Assembly (NCBI GenBank): GCA_046153015.1
Contig: JBJXGF010000410.1
Coordinates: 1 to 5,237, forward strand
Origin: JBJXGF01 sp046153015
GTDB lineage: Bacteria > Actinomycetota > Acidimicrobiia > Acidimicrobiales > CAIXPF01
Length of the DNA: 5,237 bases
Direction of reading: 5' to 3'
Below, piece after piece: positions 1 through 5,237 of this stretch. The first letter of the stretch is position 1; each line of letters opens with the position of its first letter. Under the pieces are notes generated by a model. That model ran no database searches, was not told where the DNA came from, and saw only the letters and a program-made list of their open reading frames with translations. A program made the position numbers and the translations under genes.

Positions 1-427
1 CGCCGTACGACGCGCCGTCGACGAAGGCGTCGGCCACCGGCGCGGTGAGCGCCAGCACCCCCGCCGCCGCGGCCGCGCACACGGCGAGCGCAGCGGTGGG
101 CCCGAAGCCGTCGGGCTGGTTGGCGCCGGCCCACACCGCCGCCGGCGCCGCGACCGGCGCCGCCGCCCGCAGCCAGGCGAGCGTGACCGGCCGCGGGAGC
201 AGCAGGGCGAAGAGCGTCGCGCCCCACCACGCCCAGGCGAGCACGCTGGCGGTGAGCGCAACCGGGCGGCTGGCCTCGCTCAAGGCGTCGGCGAGCGCCG
301 CGCCCGCCGGCGCCGGCAGGAGCAGCCACACCACGCGCAACACCCAGAGGAGGGGGGCGCCGCCCGACGCGGCCCGCTCGGCGGCGGGCCTGGCCCCGGG
401 ACGCAGCGAGGGGAGGTGTCTCGCCAT
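1..427 (-). CDS. Multi-pass membrane protein of unknown function, N-terminal part (runs off left edge)
   Basis: The minus-strand frame from the ATG at 427-425 stays open to the window edge, giving 142 codons of an unfinished protein. After a basic, proline-rich N-terminus (about residues 1-24) come four hydrophobic stretches: roughly residues 26-47 (LLWVLRVVWLLLP), 56-77 (SVLAWAWWGATLFALLL), 82-101 and 110-130. The visible part ends in VADAFVDGASYG, which looks like the start of a non-membrane loop. An in-frame TAG lies 11 codons upstream with no ATG, GTG or TTG between it and this ATG, so the start is well constrained. No good Shine-Dalgarno is present; GGCGGA touches the ATG directly. The gene is divergent from the MetE-like gene across 133 bp. 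I recall similar hydrophobic hypothetical proteins in Acidimicrobiia but cannot assign a function. The plus-strand open frame at 45-464 is its antisense shadow, a low-complexity Ala/Ser/Gly translation. Confidence 0.72.
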   Translation of the reverse strand, partial: MARHLPSLRPGARPAAERAASGGAPLLWVLRVVWLLLPAPAGAALADALSEASRPVALTASVLAWAWWGATLFALLLPRPVTLAWLRAAAPVAAPAAVWAGANQPDGFGPTAALAVCAAAAAGVLALTAPVADAFVDGASYG

Positions 428-441
428 TCCGCCGAGCAGAC

Positions 442-456
442 TTGCGCAACCGTTGC
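442..456. promoter_or_regulatory. Overlapping palindromes in the divergent intergenic region (possible operator)
   Basis: The perfect 8-bp palindrome TTGCGCAA (442-449) overlaps a perfect inverted repeat GCAAC-C-GTTGC (446-456). Together they lie 15-29 bp upstream of the membrane-protein start at 427 and about 105 bp upstream of the MetE-like start. The place suits a regulator site for the minus-strand gene. No transcription factor is visible in the window, and short palindromes arise by chance in GC-rich DNA, so a role is inference only. Confidence 0.25.
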
Positions 457-545
457 CCGCCTAGCTATTCCTGCCGGATGATCCTCGCCTCGCCGCACGA
501 CCAGTCGTCCCGGCCGTCGATCCTGCGAGTCGAGGCGCCCACCCG

Positions 546-551
546 TAGGCT
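546..551 (+). promoter_or_regulatory. -10-like box upstream of the MetE-like gene
   Basis: TAGGCT fits the actinobacterial -10 pattern TANNNT and ends 9 bases before the ATG at 561. CTGCGA at 523-528, at 17-bp spacing, is only a weak -35 candidate. The closeness to the ATG suggests a leaderless or nearly leaderless mRNA, which agrees with the lack of a clear AG-rich Shine-Dalgarno. The rest of the 428-560 gap holds only the inverted repeat described separately; I see no other structure there. Confidence 0.4.
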
Positions 552-560
552 GGCGGGCGC

Positions 561-1595
561 ATGCCGGTGACCACCACGGCGACCAAGCTGCCGGTCGACG
601 AGCTGGGCGTCGGCCTCGCCGCCTCGATCGGCCCGCTGCCCCACGTCGACCCGGTCGACGCCTGCCGCTTCGTGCTGGCGCACCAGCCCCGGCTGCCGGC
701 GGCGCCGTCGCTGCCGAACCGGTCGGTGCTCGAGAACCGCATCCCGCAGGCGGCGTGGGGCATCGAGGGCGTCCGGGTGCAGCCCGACGGCTCGCTCGAG
801 CTCGACCTGAGCCGGTTCGACCCGGCCAGGCCCTTCGCCGACGCCGGCTTCTCGGGCGAGCCCTACCGCACGCTGCACGCGTTCCTCGACGCCACGGCGC
901 AGCGCACCGAGCCCATCAAGCTCCAGCTGCTCGGCCCGCTGAGCCTGGGGGTGGCGCTGCTCGCCGCCGGCGTGCCGGCGCAGGTGGCGTTCAAGGTGGC
1001 GGGCACCGCGGTGCGCACGCGGGCGGCGGCGCTGGTGCAGCTCGCCGCGGAGCGGGCGCCCGGCGCGGCGCCGGTCGTGTTCCTGGAGGAGCCGGCCCTC
1101 TGCGCGTGCATGGACCCCGACTTCCCGATGGCGCCCGACGATGCGCTCGATCTCGTGTCGAGCGCGTTGGCCACCGTCGAGCATCGCGCGGTGACGGGCC
1201 TGTGGTGCCCGGCCGAGGCCGACTGGCGCCTCGTCCTCCAGGCCGGTCCGCAGATCCTCGGCGCGCCGGCCGACGCCCGCTTCGACCTCGCCGGCGGGGC
1301 CATCGGCCAGTTCCTCGAACGCGGCGGCTGGGTCGCGTGGGGCGCGGTCCCCACCGACAAGCCGCTCGGGCTGAGCGCGGAGCGCCTGTGGAAGCGCCTG
1401 GCCGGCGTCTGGTGCGAGCTGGTGCAGGCCGGCTGCGACCCAGCCGCCCTGCGGACCCAGGCCATGATCACCCCGGCCGGGGGCCTCGCCCAGCACGGCG
1501 CCAGCCAGGCGGAGCTGGTGATGCGGTTCACCACCGAGCTGGCCAACCGCCTCCACGACCAGGCCACCGGCGTCGCCCTCTCGGTCGGCGCCTGA
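561..1595 (+). CDS. MetE C-terminal-like / UROD-superfamily protein, probably not a classical methionine synthase
   Basis: The 344-residue protein has the size of the C-terminal catalytic half of cobalamin-independent methionine synthase (MetE) and its motif order. SIGPLPHVDP (residues 22-31) matches the family's N-terminal G-S-L-P-H strand; KLQLLGPLSLG (120-130) matches the (V/L)-x-G-P-x-(T/S) strand; VFLEEPAL (173-180) matches the D/E-E-P strand. GLWCPAEADW (213-222) sits where MetE has its HxC zinc ligands, WGAVPT (260-265) matches the late barrel strand, and TPAGGLA (304-310) sits where MetE has P-x-C-G-L. By this alignment the His is Leu214, Cys216 is kept, and the last Cys is Gly307, so a classical zinc-thiolate methyl-transfer site looks incomplete. 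No methyl-folate N-terminal domain is present. The gene lies 51 bp upstream of ligA, same strand; a MetE-like hypothetical beside ligA is an arrangement I recall from other actinobacteria. Family is fairly certain; substrate and activity are unknown. Confidence 0.85.
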   Translation: MPVTTTATKLPVDELGVGLAASIGPLPHVDPVDACRFVLAHQPRLPAAPSLPNRSVLENRIPQAAWGIEGVRVQPDGSLELDLSRFDPARPFADAGFSGEPYRTLHAFLDATAQRTEPIKLQLLGPLSLGVALLAAGVPAQVAFKVAGTAVRTRAAALVQLAAERAPGAAPVVFLEEPALCACMDPDFPMAPDDALDLVSSALATVEHRAVTGLWCPAEADWRLVLQAGPQILGAPADARFDLAGGAIGQFLERGGWVAWGAVPTDKPLGLSAERLWKRLAGVWCELVQAGCDPAALRTQAMITPAGGLAQHGASQAELVMRFTTELANRLHDQATGVALSVGA

Positions 1596-1607
1596 GGCCG
1601 CCTGAGG
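1590..1607 (+). repeat. Short tandem repeat over the MetE-like stop codon
   Basis: GCCTGAGG occurs at 1590-1597 and again at 1600-1607, a 10-bp period spanning the TGA stop at 1593-1595. The second copy also contains TGA (1603-1605) but in another frame. The two copies are direct, not inverted, and no U-tract follows, so this is not an intrinsic terminator. It is probably a chance or slippage product. Confidence 0.4.
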
Positions 1608-1633
1608 GCCCCGTCGCTGTCACACCTGCTCGG

Positions 1634-1639
1634 TAGTGT
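1634..1639 (+). promoter_or_regulatory. -10-like box for leaderless ligA transcription
   Basis: TAGTGT fits TANNNT and is followed by exactly 7 bases before the GTG at 1647. This is the usual distance from a -10 box to a transcription start, so the mRNA would begin at the GTG itself. No Shine-Dalgarno stands before this GTG, which agrees. I see no convincing -35 at 16-18 bp. The box lies only 38 bp past the upstream stop, so ligA may have its own promoter despite being close behind the MetE-like gene. Confidence 0.5.
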
Positions 1640-1646
1640 CGAGCTC

Positions 1647-3791
1647 GTGGCCGGCACGGCAGATCCTCCGCTCCACCCCTCAGCGCCCGGCGCCGAGGAG
1701 GCGGCGCGTCGCGTGGGCGAGCTGCGCGCCGCGATCGAGCATCACAACACCCGGTACTACGAGCTCGACGCCCCTGAGATCCCCGACGCCGACTATGACG
1801 CGCTGGTGCGGGAGCTGGCCGCCCTCGAGGCGGCCTGGCCCGAGCTGGCCAGCGCCGAGTCGCCCACGCAGAAGGTGAGCGGGGCGCCCAGCGCGCAGTT
1901 CGCCCCGGTCCGTCACCGCACGCCGATGATGTCGCTCGACAACGCGATGGACGAGGCGGAGCTGCGCGCGTGGGGGGAGCGCATCGCCCGGCTGCTCGGC
2001 CCCGAGGCCGCCGGCCAGGTCGGCTACGTGTGCGAGCTGAAAATCGACGGGCTCGCCATGTCGATGACGTACGAGCAGGGGCGCTACGTGCAGGCCGCCA
2101 CCCGGGGAGACGGCAGGGTCGGCGAGGACGTGACCGAGAACGTCCGCACCCTGGCGGTCGTGCCCAAGGATCTCGGGGCCGGCGCGCCGTCGCTGCTCGA
2201 GGTGCGAGGCGAGGTCTATCTCCCCGTCGAGCTGTTCGAGGCGCTCAACGCCGCCCAAGCGGCCGCCGGCAAGCCCGCCTACGTGAACCCCCGCAACACC
2301 GCTGCCGGCTCGCTGCGCCAGAAGGACCCGTCGGTCACCGCCGGCCGGGGCCTGTCCATGTGGTGCTATCAGGTCGGGGCCTGCGAGGGCGGGCCGAGCT
2401 TCGCCACCCACCAGGAGTCGCTCGGCTGGCTGGCTTCGCTCGGGTTCCCAGTGAACCCCGAGACCCGCCGCTTCGCCTCGCTGGAGGAGGTCTACGCCCA
2501 CTGCCGGCACTGGCAGGAGCACCGCCACGACCTGCCGTACGAGATCGACGGCGTGGTCGTGAAGGTCGACGACCTCGCCCGCCGGGCCCAGCTCGGGGCC
2601 ACGGCGAAGGCGCCGCGCTGGGCCATCGCCTACAAGTTCCCCCCCGAGGAGCGCACCACGCTGCTGCGCGACATCCAGGTCTCAATCGGGCGCACCGGCA
2701 AGGCCACGCCCTTCGCGGTGCTCGAGCCGGTTTTCGTCGGGGGCTCCACGGTGGGCGTGGCCACCCTCCACAACGAGGACCAGGTGGCCGCGAAGGACGT
2801 CCGCCCGGGGGACACGGTGATCGTGCGCAAGGCGGGAGATGTGATCCCCGAGGTGGTCGGCCCGGTCCTCGCGCAGCGCCCGGCCGGGGCGGTTCCGTGG
2901 CGCTTCCCGGCCGATTGCCCGGTGTGCGCCGCGCCGCTCGTGCGCCTCCCCGGTGAGAGCGCGCACTTCTGCACCAACGTCGACTGCCCGGCGCAGCTCC
3001 AGACCCGCATCGAGCACTTCGCCTCCCGGGGCGCCATGGACATCGAGGGCTTCGGCGAGCAGACGGTGCGCCTGTTCAGCGAGGCCGGCCTCCTGCACGA
3101 CGTGGCCGACCTCTACCAGCTCGACTACGACCGGATCCGCCAGTTCGAGGGCTTCGGCGAGGTCTCGGTGCGCAACCTCGCCCAGGCCGTCGAGGCCTCG
3201 AAGTCGCGCCCGCTCGCCAACCTGCTCGTCGGCCTCAACATCCGCCACCTCGGCGGCGCCGGCAGCCAGGTGCTGGCCGGCGCCTTCGGCGAGCTCGACA
3301 AGATCATGGCCGCCAGCCAGGAGGAGCTGGCCCAGGTCGAGGGGGTCGGGCCCACCATCGCCGCCGCGGTCGTGGAGTTCTTCGCCAACGAACGCAACCG
3401 GGCCACGATCGAGCGGCTGCGCGCCGCCGGGCTCAAATTCCAGGGCCCTGTCACCTCGGCCACACCGCTGCCCCAGACCCTGGCCGGCCGCTCGGTGGTC
3501 GTCACCGGCACGCTCGAGGGCTTCACCCGGGAGGAGGCCGAGCGCGAGCTCAAGGCCCGCGGCGCGAAGTCCCCCGGGAGCGTGTCGAAGAAGACCACCG
3601 CGCTGGTGGTGGGCGCCGAGCCCGGCGCGGCGAAGGTGCAGAAGGCCGAGCTGCTCGGCGTGCCGATCATCGACGAAGCGGCGTTCGTGCACCTGCTCGA
3701 CACCGGCGAGCTGGCCGGCGCGGACGGGGAGGCGAACGGGCAGGGGGAGGAGGCCGCCCTGGGGGTCACACTGCCTGGAAGCACCACTTGA
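1647..3791 (+). CDS. ligA: NAD+-dependent DNA ligase LigA
   Basis: LigA seals nicks in duplex DNA during replication and repair, using NAD+ to form a ligase-AMP intermediate. All family parts are visible in 714 residues. Domain Ia has HNTRYYELD (33-41) and IPDADYDAL (45-53) for NMN binding. The adenylation domain has the nucleophile Lys132 in CELKIDG, TRGDGRVGEDVTENVRTL (152-169), VRGEVY (186-191), NPRNTAAGSLRQKD (214-227), EIDGVVVKVD (299-308) and WAIAYKF (325-331). The OB-fold has GRTGKATPFA and ATLHNE. A Cys4 zinc finger uses C424, C427, C442 and C447. Helix-hairpin-helix repeats fill about 460-585, and a BRCT domain about 607-686 contains VVVTGTLEGFTREEAE and SVSKKT. A tail of about 25 residues rich in Gly, Glu and Ala follows. 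GTG1647 is the only standard start downstream of the in-frame stop at 1593-1595 that keeps the whole domain Ia, and a -10 box precedes it. The last 26 bp overlap the opposing gene. No catalytic residue appears lost. Confidence 0.97.
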   Translation: MAGTADPPLHPSAPGAEEAARRVGELRAAIEHHNTRYYELDAPEIPDADYDALVRELAALEAAWPELASAESPTQKVSGAPSAQFAPVRHRTPMMSLDNAMDEAELRAWGERIARLLGPEAAGQVGYVCELKIDGLAMSMTYEQGRYVQAATRGDGRVGEDVTENVRTLAVVPKDLGAGAPSLLEVRGEVYLPVELFEALNAAQAAAGKPAYVNPRNTAAGSLRQKDPSVTAGRGLSMWCYQVGACEGGPSFATHQESLGWLASLGFPVNPETRRFASLEEVYAHCRHWQEHRHDLPYEIDGVVVKVDDLARRAQLGATAKAPRWAIAYKFPPEERTTLLRDIQVSIGRTGKATPFAVLEPVFVGGSTVGVATLHNEDQVAAKDVRPGDTVIVRKAGDVIPEVVGPVLAQRPAGAVPWRFPADCPVCAAPLVRLPGESAHFCTNVDCPAQLQTRIEHFASRGAMDIEGFGEQTVRLFSEAGLLHDVADLYQLDYDRIRQFEGFGEVSVRNLAQAVEASKSRPLANLLVGLNIRHLGGAGSQVLAGAFGELDKIMAASQEELAQVEGVGPTIAAAVVEFFANERNRATIERLRAAGLKFQGPVTSATPLPQTLAGRSVVVTGTLEGFTREEAERELKARGAKSPGSVSKKTTALVVGAEPGAAKVQKAELLGVPIIDEAAFVHLLDTGELAGADGEANGQGEEAALGVTLPGSTT

Positions 3792-4179
3792 TCGGCGGCT
3801 GCGCGGCCTGCGGGCCTTCCGAGATCCGCCACACCACGGCCTCGGCGCAGTTCTGGCTCTGGTTCAGGCGCTCGATCACCTTGCCTGGGCCGGGCTGGAA
3901 GAGCAGCTGGCGCAGCCCGTTGTCGGCCTGGAGCTGATCCCGCGGGATCTCCACGCCGTTGATGCGCAGCGTCGCGTCGAAGGCGATGTCGAGGTCGACC
4001 CCGACGAGACCTTGGCGCACGATCTCCGCGTTGCGGGAGGGGATCAGCTGCTCCACCGCGGGACTGGCGGCGTCGGACGCGCCCTCCGGGTCGGTGTCGG
4101 CGATGAAGCCGGCCACCACGAACAGGCCGACCCCCACCCCGATCACCGCCCACAGCGCCAGCCGGCGCAGCAGCCTCAC
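3766..4179 (-). CDS. Small membrane-anchored protein with an extracytoplasmic two-cysteine domain, function unknown
   Basis: The 137-residue protein begins MRLLRRLALW, a basic N-terminus followed by one hydrophobic helix (about 8-27, AVIGVGVGLFVVAGFIA). No lipobox Cys follows the helix, so an uncleaved anchor or signal-anchor is likelier than a lipoprotein. A low-complexity acidic/Ala linker (28-41) leads to a compact domain (about 42-137) with alternating short strands, for example GVDLDIAFDATLRINGVEIP (60-79), PGPGKVIERL and AVVWRI, suggesting a small beta-sandwich. Only two cysteines occur, C111 (QNCAEA) and C133 (KWCFQ), well placed for a disulfide outside the cell. I recall similar proteins in Acidimicrobiia, but no named family. 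The start is GTG at 4179-4177; a nearby ATG at 4187 is out of frame. The gene is convergent with ligA (26-bp overlap of 3' ends) and divergent from the kinase gene (61-bp spacer), which makes a shared role with the kinase possible but unproven. Confidence 0.85.
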   Translation of the reverse strand: MRLLRRLALWAVIGVGVGLFVVAGFIADTDPEGASDAASPAVEQLIPSRNAEIVRQGLVGVDLDIAFDATLRINGVEIPRDQLQADNGLRQLLFQPGPGKVIERLNQSQNCAEAVVWRISEGPQAAQPPIKWCFQAV

Positions 4180-4185
4180 CGGGCC

Positions 4186-4214
4186 ATTCTGGTCCAGTGG
4201 TGTCCGCCGTTCAC
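4186..4214 (-). promoter_or_regulatory. Promoter-like boxes for the anchored protein gene
   Basis: On the minus strand CAGAAT (4191-4186) resembles a -10 box and ends 6 bases before the GTG at 4179. GTGAAC (4214-4209) resembles a -35 box at 17-bp spacing. The geometry would give a leaderless mRNA beginning at the GTG. The -10 departs from TANNNT in its first base, so the call is moderate. Confidence 0.38.
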
Positions 4215-4221
4215 GACGGAC
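4202..4221. promoter_or_regulatory. 20-bp imperfect palindrome between divergent genes (candidate operator)
   Basis: The half-site GTCCGCCGTT (4202-4211) matches the reverse complement of 4212-4221 (GTCCGTCGTG) at 8 of 10 positions. Its centre lies almost exactly midway between the two divergent start codons (4179 and 4241). It covers the -35 candidate of the anchored gene and the -35 zone of the kinase gene, where a repressor or activator could act on both. The regulator is not in the window. CCGT/ACGG (4207-4210 and 4216-4219) could also form a small hairpin. Confidence 0.35.
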
Positions 4222-4228
4222 CCCGAAT

Positions 4229-4234
4229 TACAGT
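4229..4234 (+). promoter_or_regulatory. -10-like box for leaderless kinase transcription
   Basis: TACAGT fits TANNNT and is followed by 6 bases and then the GTG at 4241. This supports GTG4241 as both transcription and translation start. No Shine-Dalgarno is visible and no good -35 lies at the usual spacing, so the promoter may depend on an activator or on the -10 alone. Confidence 0.48.
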
Positions 4235-4240
4235 CGTGTC

Positions 4241-5237
4241 GTGACGCCGGCCGCCAACTCCAGCTCCGCGCCGGCCGCCCCGCCGGCCCGCGGCTCGGCC
4301 GTGGGCGCAGCTGCGCTGGTCGGGCGGGTGCTGAACGGACGGTATCGGCTGCTCGCCCCGCTCGGCGCCGGCGCGTCGGGCCAGGTGCTCCTGGCCGACG
4401 ACGTGGCGCTGCGCCGCCGCGTGGCGGTCAAGGTCCTGCACCCGGCGCTGGCCGCCGACGGTGCGTTCCTGCGCCGCTTCCGGGCCGAGGCGCAGGCCGC
4501 GGCGGCGCTTAACCGCCCCAACATCCTGGCGGTGTACGACTGGGGGGAGGACGGCCTGCCCTTCCTCGTGAGCGAGCTGCTCGGCGGCGGGTCGCTGCGG
4601 GCCGTGCTCGACTCGGGCCGGCTGCTCACCCCGAGCCAGGCGCTGGTGGTCGGCCTCGACGCCTGCCGCGGCCTGCACTACGCCCACGGGCGAGGCATCG
4701 TCCACCGGGACATCAAGCCGGCCAACCTGATCTTCGGGGAGGACCGCCGCCTGCGCATCGCCGATTTCGGTCTGGCCCGAGCCCTCGCCGAGGCGGCCTG
4801 GACCGAACCCGAAGGGGTGATCCTGGGCACCGCCCGCTATGCCTCGCCGGAGCAGGCCGACGGCGCGGAGCTCGACGCCAAGAGCGACGTGTACTCGCTG
4901 GCGCTGGTGCTGGTGGAGGCCGTGACCGGCGAGGCCCCCCACGCGGCGGGGACCGTGCTGGCCACGCTGCGGGCCCGCTCGGGCCGGGCCATCGACCCGC
5001 CCGCCGAGCTCGGCGCGTTGCGCAAGGCCGTCGCCCTCGCCGGGCGGGCCGATCCGAACCAGCGGGTCGACGCCCGCGGCTTCGGCCTGGCGTTGATGCG
5101 CGCTGCCGAAGCGCTCCCGCGTCCCACGCCGCTGCCGTTGGCGCCGCCGCCCTCGCCCGTGCCCGGCGCCGCCGGCGAGGCGACCGAGCTGGGCGGGCCA
5201 CCCTTCGAGGAGGCGCCCCGGCGCCTGGCCCGCGCCG
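4241..5237 (+). CDS. Hanks-type Ser/Thr protein kinase, catalytic domain complete, C-terminus beyond right edge
   Basis: The visible 332 residues form a eukaryotic-like Ser/Thr kinase that would transfer phosphate from ATP to protein Ser/Thr. An Ala/Pro/Ser-rich leader (1-27) precedes the kinase domain (about 35-290). Motifs in order: glycine loop LGAGASGQV (41-49), VAVK with ATP-anchoring Lys64, helix-C Glu83 (FRAEAQ), catalytic loop HRDIKPANL with Asp157, Lys159 and Asn162, DFG at 175-177, GTARYASPEQA (196-206) as the P+1/APE region, SDVYSL with Asp216, and the domain-closing Arg275 in DPNQRVD. All catalytic residues are present and it is an RD kinase, so it is probably active. The activation segment holds few acceptors, mainly T188 and T197. 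A Pro-rich stretch (292-308) begins a juxtamembrane-like linker. A membrane helix and sensor domain such as PASTA repeats are common in relatives but are not in view. GTG4241 is chosen because a TACAGT box lies just upstream. Confidence 0.95.
   Translation, partial: MTPAANSSSAPAAPPARGSAVGAAALVGRVLNGRYRLLAPLGAGASGQVLLADDVALRRRVAVKVLHPALAADGAFLRRFRAEAQAAAALNRPNILAVYDWGEDGLPFLVSELLGGGSLRAVLDSGRLLTPSQALVVGLDACRGLHYAHGRGIVHRDIKPANLIFGEDRRLRIADFGLARALAEAAWTEPEGVILGTARYASPEQADGAELDAKSDVYSLALVLVEAVTGEAPHAAGTVLATLRARSGRAIDPPAELGALRKAVALAGRADPNQRVDARGFGLALMRAAEALPRPTPLPLAPPPSPVPGAAGEATELGGPPFEEAPRRLARA

Noticed and set aside
465..1556. 363-codon minus-strand open frame opposite the MetE-like gene
   Set aside because: Its translation is rich in Arg, Gly, His and Glu without domain motifs, while the plus strand has clear family motifs and a promoter-like box.
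1596..1646. Possible terminator between the MetE-like gene and ligA
   Set aside because: GGGCCC and the repeated CCTGAGG do not form a stable stem followed by a U-tract; no terminator can be supported.
1636..1878. Small plus-strand ORF starting with an upstream GTG just before ligA
   Set aside because: It is in another frame over the ligA N-terminus, has a Ser/Pro/Arg-rich translation, and its start codon lies inside the ligA -10 box.
2682..3692. 336-codon minus-strand open frame opposite ligA
   Set aside because: It is an antisense shadow of ligA, whose motifs run continuously through the same interval.
3741..3761. CAGGG...CCCTG hairpin near the ligA 3' end
   Set aside because: It is a 5-bp stem with an 11-base loop inside coding sequence and no U-tract; too weak to call a terminator.
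2953..4512. 519-codon plus-strand open frame spanning the ligA 3' half, the anchored gene and the kinase start
   Set aside because: It is out of frame with ligA and the kinase, both unmistakable. Its translation is Arg/Ser/Pro/Ala-rich low complexity, typical of an alternative frame in GC-rich DNA.
4211..4942. 243-codon minus-strand open frame opposite the kinase
   Set aside because: It is a shadow of the kinase catalytic domain; its Gly/Arg/His-rich translation has no recognisable motif.
1..5237. CRISPR array, tRNA, transposon or phage signals
   Set aside because: No regularly spaced repeats, cloverleaf-like segments, transposase motifs or terminal inverted repeats were seen; base composition and codon use are uniform across the window.

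Overview
This is a very GC-rich window with the codon use of a high-GC actinobacterium. The protein sequences and gene neighbours look most like Acidimicrobiia (Acidimicrobiales), but that placement is from memory of families and not from a search. I see five protein-coding genes and no RNA gene, mobile element, CRISPR array or origin. GTG starts are common: ligA, the membrane-anchored gene and the kinase all use GTG.

Layout from left to right. (1) Bases 1-427, minus strand: the N-terminal part of a multi-pass membrane protein of unknown function, running off the left edge. (2) Bases 428-560: a divergent intergenic region with an inverted repeat and a likely promoter for the next gene. (3) Bases 561-1595, plus: a protein with the fold signature of the MetE C-terminal (cobalamin-independent methionine synthase) / UROD-like superfamily, but with key zinc-ligand positions apparently replaced. 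(4) Bases 1647-3791, plus: complete ligA, NAD+-dependent DNA ligase, with all expected domains. (5) Bases 3766-4179, minus: a small protein with one N-terminal membrane anchor and an extracytoplasmic domain with two cysteines, overlapping the 3' end of ligA tail-to-tail by 26 bp. (6) Bases 4180-4240: a 61-bp divergent spacer holding a 20-bp imperfect palindrome between two promoter-like boxes. (7) Bases 4241-5237, plus: a Hanks-type Ser/Thr protein kinase with a complete catalytic domain, running off the right edge.

The genes do not form an obvious single pathway. A MetE-like gene directly upstream of ligA recalls a gene order I remember from other actinobacteria, mycobacteria included. The anchored protein and the kinase share a short divergent control region and could be co-regulated. 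A recurring theme is TANNNT-type -10 boxes placed 6-9 bases before the start codon, which suggests leaderless transcripts for several genes. I found no convincing previously undescribed system. The best leads are the degenerate zinc site of the MetE-like protein, the anchored protein of unknown function paired with the kinase, and the palindrome between them.
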